Assembly: GCA_011033025.1 (NCBI GenBank)
Contig: WFMF01000504.1
Location: 50,937-114,936 of the forward strand
DNA length: 64,000 nucleotides
Source: Beroe forskalii
Lineage: Eukaryota > Ctenophora > Nuda > Beroida > Beroidae
Direction of reading: 5' to 3'
How positions within the stretch are numbered: the stretch's first letter is position 1; every line of letters starts with the position of its first letter. Positions 24,701 to 35,200 of this stretch are shown piece after piece. The position numbers were made by a program, and so were the translations under genes. Below the pieces are notes generated by a model. It ran no database searches and was not told the origin of the DNA. It worked only from the letters and a program-made list of their open reading frames with translations.

Positions 24701-25376
24701 GAGCAGGCGATCCCATCTGAGCAGGTGATCCCATCTGAGCAGGGGATCCCATCTGGGGATGCGATGCCATTTGCGGATGCGAGGACATCTGAGCAGGCGA
24801 TGCCATCTGTGGTGGCATTTTCATCTGAGTAGGCGCTGCCATCTGTGTATGAGAGGCCATCTGAGTAGGCGGTGTCATCTGAGCATGAGATGTTATGTGC
24901 GGTAACATGTTACCTGGTGACACGGCACCTGCCATGTTACTGTGCCCGCCACCTTGGATCGGAGATCTCTGCATGGCAGCTTGGTGTTGCTGCGGCTGAG
25001 GGAAGCCCATGCCCATGGCATTCAGGAAGTCGTCTTTGCCGAGGGATTGGAGGCGGGGGTCCGGGTTCCCTCGCTCAGTGGGGTGGTACACGTCCTGCAG
25101 GGGTAAGCCGTTGTTTGGTCGCTGGGGAGAGCACGGCATTTGAGCGTACTGCTGCGACATGCGCTGCATCTGCTGCTGACCACTGTAATGCTGCTGCTGT
25201 TGCTGCTGGGCCTGCATCGCGAATTGTTGCGACATTCCGAGGTTCTTGAGGCCGAAGGAGAGCTCGTTCATCTGCTGAGGAGTGACGTAGTTGCGAGGTG
25301 GTGGGGCACCTCGTGGGGACATCTGATGGGCTGGACCTGGGAGTCCGGATGGAAACGAGCCCTGTCCGTGTGACAT
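21762..25376 (-). CDS. PAIP1: PAIP1-like poly(A)-binding protein-interacting translation factor, 8 reconstructed exons
   Basis: PAIP1 binds PABP and the eIF4A/eIF4G machinery to promote translation in the cytoplasm. I read exons (high to low) at 25376-24427, 24237-24100, 23853-23613, 23295-23213, 22665-22540, 22336-22204, 22032-21971 and 21857-21762. All phases agree and the total is about 609 aa, against about 480 in human. The first exon encodes a Q/M/P-rich tail with ten or so G-S-P-A-Q-M repeats, then a PAM2-type PABP-binding motif (LSVAANVFVPVF, about 24513-24561). Next come a MIF4G domain (NFHSIGSKVLNYM; ELFHTIK; FETVAKIFLVCGKDL; MVENVLLLDEGGW) and an acidic C-terminus (DDYDEEW; FEEEDDFSDVEEDF) like the PAM1 region. 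Two things are odd. One base seems missing in the repeat at about 24637-24643, and the donor ending exon 3 (AAAG/GTACCG) is weak, with open frame continuing for 160 nt. Domain order makes the family call firm; individual splice sites are inferred. Confidence 0.85.
22802..23180. mobile_element. MITE in PAIP1 intron 4
   Basis: A 379-bp non-coding element with 10-bp terminal inverted repeats TATAGCTGCC/GGCAGCTATA. Imperfect internal copies of GGAGGGC(A/G) lie at both ends. It sits between the reconstructed exons 23295-23213 and 22665-22540. Confidence 0.6.
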
Positions 25377-25436
25377 AACTAGGAATAGTGTTACATTAAA
25401 TGCATATGTTTGAATGTAGATATTATGATTTAAAAG

Positions 25437-25585
25437 TCAGGGGCGTAGCCAGATTGTTGAAAACGACGCGGTGAGTTGCATTTAAACCTTTTTACTTTTT
25501 TGCTAGGCTCATGTTGTCTGCCAAAAAAGGTGGGGGCAGTCCCACCTGGCCACCTGTGTCGTCATCCCCTGACTACGTCCCTGTT
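25437..25585. mobile_element. CAGGGGCGTAGCCAG MITE upstream of PAIP1
   Basis: The termini CAGGGGCGTAGCCAG and CTGACTACGTCCCTG are inverted. The same family is seen at 40715-40891 with a clean 8-bp target duplication, which suggests a hAT-type origin. It lies 60 bp upstream of the PAIP1 start codon, in its promoter or 5' UTR. Confidence 0.6.
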
Positions 25586-26206
25586 TAAATTAAATTTCAT
25601 ATCGGTTGCCCGAGTTTCATTCAAAGTATCATTCAAAGTATCATTACAATTGATAAATGCAAATTAAATGTACATTAGTTAGAAGATGCGTAATGTGAGC
25701 CAAGAAAGTCTGAGCGAAATATCACAGAAGGAAATCAGATACCAGTTACTAATATATTGTCCAATAAAATTAATTTATTCCTTGGAAATGAAACACGAGA
25801 GAGCATTTTGTGATTTCGCGTACAAACATTACTTCTAACAAAACTTTTAACACATTCAATAACAAAGGATTGAACTGTTATTACAATTCAATGTAAAATA
25901 CTTAGTGAAACGTACTAATTTCCATGATGATGGCAGCATTAATTGGTTTACTATAATTATATGCAGTATAGACAAGACAGTTAATTGATCCTTTGTAGCG
26001 AAGTCACCGTGCAGTTGATAAATAATTCTATGACCCTCGCGTTTGCAAAGCATGATACAAGAACAATAAACAGTTATGTTTACATATATATTAGTTTTTA
26101 TTGCCTTATCTTTAATTTTATTGCCTTATCTTTAAGTTTATCCCATCCATTGACCTGGAGTTTGACTTGCACAAGATAAGTAGCAGTTAATAATGTCCGA
26201 CATGCT
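25586..26206. other. PAIP1/NDUFB9 intergenic region
   Basis: AT-rich. Nothing recognisable beyond a short repeat of GTTTTTATTGCCTTATCTTTA (26094-26135). It probably holds the NDUFB9 3' end. Confidence 0.4.
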
Positions 26207-29200
26207 TTATATGTCGTCTTCGTAACCTAAGAGATGCGATCGTCGGTGGTTCCGAGTGATGAGAGATCGCCACGCCGGACGCTTGTCCCACTCCCACTGT
26301 TTCAAGCCACTGATGTTGCGTTCTATCTGCCATTCCTTGACCCACCAGGAGGCTTCGGGAGCAGCGCCTGAATACATGATGGTAGTGGAAGAGGGGAGAG
26401 ATTCAAACTTATTTGACTTATGACTACGGTGGGGAGGGGAAGAGGTTCAAATCGACCAAATATAAATTTAAGCGAATGGCCTCTAAAAACAGCCGCTGCC
26501 TGTTGTTTCAGTGTCTATCAGGGGATTCGTGCTGTTTCCGGCGGATCTGTGATACCTCATTGGACATGATTATCACAGACTTAAGTTTCACGGACCAAAA
26601 ACTTCTTGACCTGGAAGTTCTGAGATCATACACAGCAAATCAAGGAAGCTGAAATTTTAGCCAATTAAGACCAATTAGAGGTACTTACGGGGGTCGGAGA
26701 TCCTTGAAACCCTGCAAACCCCCCAAAACCCGTGGAAAATACCAGGTTTAGCGTTAAAAATGGAATCATATCGGTTGCAAATTACGGCTAATCTTTAAAA
26801 TGTTAAATGACCCAATGAAATCCAATTAGTGCCCAATTAAGTCCCAATAACATTGAGGTTGGGCTTGTGACCGGGACTAAATCGAAAGCAGACATCCTGA
26901 TGAGTATTCTGCATACGGACCATGGACTGAAACTTCTGGGAACTTGGGCCTAAAGTTTCATCTATTTACTCCAATCTACAACACCACTTAAGGTTTTGTC
27001 TCTATAAGTAGATGCATAGTGTATTTCAAATTTACAGGCTTAAACCGGAGAGACTTTACAATAAGCTTTCTCGGCACATTGCCAGCCCCACCGTGGGGCA
27101 TTAACAAAGAGCATTGGACGGCGATCCTAACGGTAGACGTGCATCGGAGATGAGTTTTGTAACTTTGCTTGCCAGCTCATTTGAAGGCATCCACGGATGA
27201 CGAAATTTCAACAATTGTACTATTAGAATAATATAGTAACCCAGTACACACCCATACCACTCGGTTGTTATCCTGGCACATCTTAGCTACCTTAAAAGGT
27301 AGAAAAAGGTAGATAAGACGTCAGCTCAAAATAAATAAATATTGTTAAATTGACATGAATTGCGCGGCTCATGCGCGCGCAAGTTTTCGGTCCTTGATAC
27401 ATTTAAATGACCATGCGCCCTACGCAAAGTAGATATAATAGTGGTACAATTTGGCACATTTCGAAGTCGGAATTTAAATACTACAACGTATCAAGCAGTG
27501 TCTTTAGAAGAGCTTCTGGAACCATAGTGAAGCTAAGTAACTATAAAGGAAGTATGAAGTAAGCCAATACATCTGTTACTTTCATGTGCTCATTAATTCC
27601 AAGCAGTTGTACCCTCAGCTTACAGCAAACATCAATTCAGCCTTGAAATCTAGTCTTGAATGAGTTTATGGGGCGGTAACTAACAGGATTTTCTACTATT
27701 CTAGTTAGTAAGGCTTAGGTTGGACATCTTTAGAATGCTATGGAGCTGCACGTGCAAAGATCAGCGTTACCATAGCAACGTTCCGCGGAATGCATTTGTC
27801 ACGAGACTGCTTTTCATTGATACTTGCGCGATTACAAAGGCTTTGTGGAGCGTAGACTACATCAATTGTTTGTATAATCATTAATCATTGTTTGCTGATA
27901 ATGGGAGGTAACTTAGTAGCAGATTGGGCATACAGACTCCTAGGAGGAACTCTTGAAGAATGTCCAGCCATATCTGAGCAAGGAATGTACTGTGTTTTGG
28001 CAGGTTCTCTACTAATGGTCTTTACATGCTACATTACCAACAAAATGGCAGTCAAAAGCATTAAGGTTTGTAGACGTGCATCGGAGATGAGTTTTGTAAC
28101 TTTGCTTGCCAGCTCATTTGAAGGCATCCACGGATGACGAAATTTCAACAATTGTACTATTAGAATAATATAGTAACCCAGTACACACCCATACCACTCG
28201 GTTGTTACCCTGGCACATCTTAGCTACCTTAAAAGGTAGAAAAAAAGTAGATAAGACGTCAGCTCAAAATAAATAAATATTGTTGAATTGACAAAATGGC
28301 AGTCAAAAGCATTAAGGTTTGTAACTGCTATGTAGATACATGGTGCAATATCAGTCAATTTTCAATAATTGAACGCTTTCTTAGGTGATAACGATACTTT
28401 TTCTTAACTTAGATCTAGAGTGTTCTCCTCATGTTTATTTTGTACGCTTTTTATTTGCAATACATTCAAATCGATACAATGTGTAAGTGCCAAAAAACAA
28501 TTAAAGTTTTGGCATAAAATTAATTAATTATTAATTTAGGACGAAAAGGCAAAACTATTCGCAGAGGTCCAAAGACTGCAAGTGCAAACGTTGGAAATAA
28601 TTATGAGTAACAGGGATGTAACATCAGAAGCATCGCTTCAGAATGAATCCAAATTCCTAAGTTTTGCTAAGTCGACAGACGGAATTGACTTGAAACTGTT
28701 ACACAGTGAGTCGTCAGAAGACAGTGGAATCGACGTGTGAGCGAATTCAATGCGATGTTTGATTCCATGATTTCTTGTTACTTATTGAATATTATTTACC
28801 TGGTCTTCAGTTTTGTTCATTGTTTATGATTCGATTGATCAGTACAATTTAGTGCAAATGTCGCAAAATATCTATAGTTTAGAAATTAGATGCCTATTAT
28901 TAGATACTAGGAACCACAAAAAATAACAAGGCCGAACCTGTAAAGTTATAATATCTGTTCTTGAAACAACTCACAAGCCATATGAGCAGGAAAGTAGATC
29001 TGTCTATCAAAAGCGGTGCCATCAGGACACTCCGGATGGGTGATGGGCTCCTGGTGCTTGTACTTTTCGAAGAGTCCCACCCACTTCTCGTAGATCTGTC
29101 TCTGTAACTTGGGGTCCTTCACCTGACACAAGACTAGCATGAGCCATGATCAAAACATGAATTCAGAATTGTGCTTATAAAAAGTTTAAAAACACAAAAA

Positions 29201-32200
29201 GTGGCGGACAAGTGAGTTCGAAATAAGCGACGTCAACTACATCCCCTCCGTCAAGTAATAGAACTATTGATAGTATAATCATGGAGGCATAATCCTTTAA
29301 TTTTGCAAATTCATCCGAATGGTTCCTGTTTTTCGCCCCTTTGGGGGGGGGGGGGGGGGGGGGGTCCACCGGCCAACGGCCAATTGGCCGAAATTGGAAA
29401 TTTTTTATACGGTTGGCCGTTTTTCTATTTTTGATATTTACCCCTCTTTAGGGGGGTCCAATCAAGAAACTCCCAGAGAGAAAGTTGCTTGTTATAGTTC
29501 TAAGAACACACCTGAGTACATTTGAAGACACTTGTTATCGAAATCACGAAAAAATGTGGTGTTAAAGATAATTTAGCTCAAAGAACAGGATCATCCTACT
29601 TTTAAAATCTCAATAGCTTTTCACAAAGAGGCATTGAATAGTTTCCAGTGGCCAGGAAAGTATTGGAGTGCTTGAAGGAAATGTCCTTGTATGAGCGCTC
29701 CTTACTTCTGATGATAGGGCTTGCCAGTAAAGACTGCAGCACAGAGCTGACATTGTCAATAGACTATTGGAGCTAACTTTGGCTTCCCAATTTCCATATC
29801 TCTGTCAACTCCAAGTCCCTGCAGCCAGTGAAATCCACTCCTGCTCCCACGTCCGGGCATTTCCACCACTTATATCACCTTACCACAGCTAATATTACCT
29901 ACTACAACAGCAGTGCTTCCTTCAGCTTCACCTCCTGCCTCCATTGTTCCACCACCCTTCTTTCCAGTACATTCCTATGCTCTTTGCCCCTTTTTAGCCC
30001 TGAAAGTGCCCCTCACACTATAGTACCATGCATTCCTTATTAAAGCCTTGTCTCGCGTTAGAAGTTAGTACCTTGGCCTCATGATTCCTCATGACCAGCC
30101 ACTGCTCCTCAACTTCCTTCTGAGTCTTCTACCCCCAGTGGAATAATTTTAAAAAGTGGCTGGGAATTTGTAACTAAGAGTAAAAAGAGGCTTTTTCAGC
30201 TTGGGGTAAAGACCAGCTAGTTTTGACATGTTTTCACTAAAATAACCGAAATTTTTAAAATAAATTCGATTGCTAGCTAGAGAAACAATAGAAACGTGCA
30301 ACAATGTTTTTCATTGAATATGGTAATTATTTTAAAATGTTTATGATGGCTATTTAGATAGTTTTCACTAAAAAAGTTTGACCAAAGTCAAACACAAGGA
30401 AATACCGCGGCTGGTTTAGGAATGCGGTGGCTGGTTTGGGAATGCGGTGGCTGGTTTGGGAATGTGATGGCTGGTTTGGGAATGCGGTGGGAATGCAGCT
30501 GCTGGATTCGGATTATGCACCCGGAAAGGTCGATTATGGTATTCAGCTCTATGAATTTCATGATTTTGAGTTCATCAATTACAGAATGTGTCCAGAAAAG
30601 CTTATTTCGAAGGAATTTAAGCTTTTTTTCGATTTCTTATTTGGAAATTTGACTGGGAATTTAATTCCTAAATTCCCCATATTATTCCACTGGGCCTCTA
30701 CCCAGTCTCCTCCTCAGTCTTTTCCTCCTGTTCTGTAGCCCCTTCCCTTTTCGCCAAAAATTTATTAGTAAATAGTAATCCTGAAACTGTTCCAAATATT
30801 CTTAAACCACTGACAAGTACCCAGAATAAAGTTATCAGAGCAATTTTTAGGAAACCAAAATATGATAAAATTACCCAAAATTATACCAGTAATACCCCCC
30901 TATATTCGAACTTAGGAGTATTAAAAATTCGTGACCTTTACTACTTTAATCTCTGCTGCCTAGCATTCGACTATTTTTACGATAAGAGCTTTCTGGATAA
31001 AATAGCGGAAAACTTTGTCAAAAGGTCAGACGTATCCTCACAAGTAACTCGTAGAACAAATATTGACCTCCACTGTGATACACCCCGCCTATCTTCAACT
31101 TTTACTAAACCAAGTACTGCAGCTTCTCTTATGTGGAATTCTCTCCCTAGTGACTTGAGGTTATTGAAAACTAAGCATAACTTTAAAGATAAACTTAAAA
31201 AATACTTGTTATCCAGATATGACTCTTAGAGTAATTAAATATTGATATTGCTATCTTACTCTAGTAGCTAGCCCAAGATGAGTATGCACATGCCCTTGTA
31301 GAAGGTTTCTCAACAGGATATGCTAGTTTGATGCCTTTGAAAGCACCCTGGGGTACTGCCCCATGTTGCAAGTGGTAGGACCACGCTCAAAATGGCCACG
31401 CCCTTTTTTTCGCTGTATGCGCTTGGTGAAAAATTTGAAAGTCACCCATTTAGACTTTTATAGTCATGTGGGGTGTCCAAATTAGGGTTTTAGAGGTCGC
31501 TGAACAACCTCCAAGTGTCTGTTTGGCCCTATTTACTTTGGTTTTGCCATTAAAACGAAATTGTGCAAATCGCATCTAGGCGCGTCAGCTCAAACCTCTG
31601 AAAATTGGCAGAAACCATTATTTTGCCCATTGAAATATACATTGAGCAGTGTTTACAACTTTAAATGTAATTTATATGGCCGCTGAGCATGTTTGAAGTG
31701 TTTATTCGGCCAAACAAACTTTATATCTGCAGTATAGTGGTGGTGGGAGTTGCAAGCATGTACTCAATGATGACATTTTTTAGAATTTTGGACAAATTCA
31801 GCCAACATATTGCTGTATGACGACTTCTGAAATTTGAGAAATATATCCTTGGTTTAGTATCCAGTATTGTTCTTAATCTGGTGCATACACCAAACTCAAT
31901 AACTCATGACTGCTTCAGCACTCTACACTTTTTGATTTTGAAGGTTTTACTAAGGTTTTTCTTTTCGGCTAGCCACACGCCCACCCTAGGAAGCTAGGAT
32001 GCTGGGTTTTTTTCGTTGTTCAGGCACACTTTTTTTCACCACAGGCCATCTTTTTAGCAGAAACTTGATCACAAAACAGGCCCATTTGGGAAAATACAAG
32101 CCCATTTGAGACAGCACTGGCCAATTTTTGACAATCTATGCCCATTTATTGATTCATCACAGGCCCATTTGAGACATAATAAGGCCCAAATGAGACCACA

Positions 32201-35200
32201 CAGACCTATTTGAGTACTTGCACTTAAATGTTGACTTCTTTAGGTGCCATTCAGCTCTTGCATGATCGACTCAGTCAAGATCAAGGGCAAATTTTCAAAA
32301 TAAGCCCTTTTCTCATGGTGTCAATAATGAGATGCATTTGATGCCAAGCCATGACAAGGGAACAATACTGCCAAAATTAACTTGTAAATCAAGAATAAAG
32401 TGCTGTCAAGAGTTTAGTGTCGTCCAGAGTGAAGGTGTGCAAAGAAAGAAGTGAAAGTGTTCTCTTGATTATTATTAAAGTGCAAGTTGCAATAGAGTGG
32501 AATCAAAAGTTTTGGGCAAGTACCGACAAGATTAAGGTACTGTCCAAAGGAGAATATTGTCAGAGTTGAGTTTACGAATTGCCAAATATAATGGGTTTGG
32601 TTTTCAATTCTACTCTTGACATGAGCATTTCACTCTTGAAAGCACTGGTATTTACTTTTGACAAAATACTTAGCCCCAGATTTAAGGAAGAAAGCTCTTA
32701 ACATTTGAGTAAATGGTTTAAAAATCTGAGTTTATGATCTGGCGTGAAATCATAGGGGTCAGGAAGATATTCACTAGCACATATGCTGTTGTGAGCTGCA
32801 AGAAAAATCAGGATCAAGATTAAAATGCCTTCAATAGGTCAGTGGTGTATTGGTATCAAACACACCATAATTGTGATTTTTAATCAAATTATAGTGTGTT
32901 CAAATCTCTGCGAGTCCACTGAGCTTATGGCAAGCTATCTATCCCAAGCCTATAAATCCCGATGGTTCACTCAGCCGTGTGGGTACAGGAAACTGTGCAG
33001 AGCCAGGGGGAGGGAGTATATGAGGAGCTGACAATTGTAGCGAAGTCTCAGGCAACAATTACATGGATTACACTCCTTTACCTTGATCGGCACTGTGCCA
33101 GCCGAAAGCTGCAGAGCTGTGGAGTCGTACTTGAATCCTTGGAAATAAAAAGAGTTTGACGTGTCAAGAGTGTAAATGTAATGCGGCCAAGAGTGTAAGA
33201 CAAGCTCTGACTGGAATAAAATGGTTTCAATAACTTAATAATAAGTGGTTTTGCTCCTTGGATTAGATGAAAAGGGCTTGCTATGCTCTGAAATTGAGCA
33301 TTATCCATCTTTCTGCTCTGTGAATCTTAACCTATGATTTAATTTGAGACTGAGGGAGGGACTGCCAATGGAATTAATTTTAAATAGGTATGTCAGACTT
33401 CGGAGCATGCGGACTATGGAGGCACTAAGCAAGCAACAAATACGATTTTAAAGTCTTTTTAAAATTTCATAATTCTATAATTACTAATGAGGTCCAAAGA
33501 GCCACGAAATGCCATTTCTCAAGTTTCAGAAGTCGTCATAGAGTAATATGTTGGCTGAATTTGTCCAAAATCCTAAAAAATGTCATCATTGAATACATGC
33601 TTACAACTGCCACCACCACTATACTGCAGATATAAAGTTTGTTTGGCCGAATAAACACTTCAAACATGCTCAGCGGCCATATAAATTACATTTAAAGTTG
33701 TAAACACTGCTCAATGTATATTTCAATGGGCAAAATAATGGTTTCGTCCAATTTTCAGAGGTTTGAGCTGACGCGCCTAGATGCGATTTGCATAATTTTG
33801 CAAATAGGGCCAAACAGACACTTGGAGGTTGTTCAGCGACCTCGAAAACCCTAATTTGGACACCCCACATGACTATAAAAGTCTAAATGGGTGACTTTCA
33901 AATTTTCAGCCAAGCGCATACAGCGAAAAAAAGGGCGTGGCCATTTTGGGCGCGGTCCTACCACTTGCAACATGGGGCAGTACCCCAGGGTGCTTTCAAA
34001 GGCATCAAACTAGCATATCCTGTTGAGAAACCTTCTACAAGGGCATGTGCATACTCATCTTGGGCTAGCTACTAGAGTATCTATACTGCAACGACAATAT
34101 ATCTAATTAAGGAAGTCATGTTAATGAAACTCTTCTGATCTAACAATTTTTACCATATAATCATCATCTCTTGGTCTGTGCAATGTGACATTAATTTGGG
34201 TGCACTGTACCGGGGAACGCTTCTGTTAGCCAGACGAGCTATTGCGGACTCCGGTTTCTCACACTTTCATATCACTTTTCACTGTCCACAACACAATTTT
34301 TCGAAAATTTCTCATGTATTTACCTTTTATTCTTCTAAAATATTTACAGCCAATTGTTGCAATACATGATGAATTAACCGGATTTAATAAATTAATTGGA
34401 TAATACAGGAAAATTTAGTTAATAATTTATAACTATATTATTCAATGTTTACTATTTGAAAAGTGATATTGTCAACTATATTTTCTAATAAAATTTTCAA
34501 TTTCAATTTCAATTTCAATTCCCAATGGATTCCTAGTCCACTCCCCAACTGACCTCATACTGACCCCCTACTGAACGCCTGCTGACCCCCTGTTGACCCT
34601 CTACTGACCCCTAACTGAACCCTGCTGATCCCCTGTTGACCCTCTACTGACCCCTGGTGAACCCTGGAACTGACCCCCTGCTGACCCCCTGGTGAACCCT
34701 ACTTAGCCCCTGGTGACTCCATGGTGAACTCCTACTAAACCCCTGCTGAGCCCCTACTGACTCCCTGGTGAATTACTACTAGTACTAACCCCCTGGTGAC
34801 CACTGGTGAACCCCTACAGACCCCCTGGGGACCTCCTACTGACCCCCACTAACCCCTACTGACCCCACTAACCCCTACTGACCCCTACTTACCCTACTGA
34901 CCCCCTGGTGACCCCACTATCCCCCTGGTGACCCCCAATTGAACCCCTGATGTCCTGCTGACCCTCTACTGACCCCCTGCTGACTCCCTGGTGAACTCCT
35001 ACTGAACCCCTGCTGACCCCATACTGAACCCCTACTGACCCCATACTGAACCCCTGCTGACTGCCTGGTTAACTACTATTAGTACTAACCCCCTGGTGAC
35101 CACTGGTGAACCCCTACAGACCCCCTGGTGACCTCCTACTGACCCCCACTAACCCCTACTGACCCCCTGGTGACCCCTACTTACCGTACTGACCCCCAGA

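Larger units (their letters stand above)
30748..34518 (+). mobile_element. 5'-truncated LINE with 3' (ATTTCA)n tail, itself interrupted
   Basis: It is flanked by TTCCC at 30743-30747 and 34519-34523. From 30770 to 31229 the plus strand encodes the C-terminal end of a LINE ORF2 (TSTQNKVIRAIF; LGVLKIRDLYYFNLCCL; AASLMWNSLPSDLRL; FKDKLKKYLL-stop). The 3' UTR is split by the element at 31257-34079. It ends in AATAAAATTTTCAATTTCAA, a simple-repeat tail typical of CR1/Jockey-like LINEs. Confidence 0.85.

Noticed and set aside
29319-29525. Gly-rich frame over a poly-G run
   Set aside because: It lies at the transposon terminus. The G-run length is unreliable.
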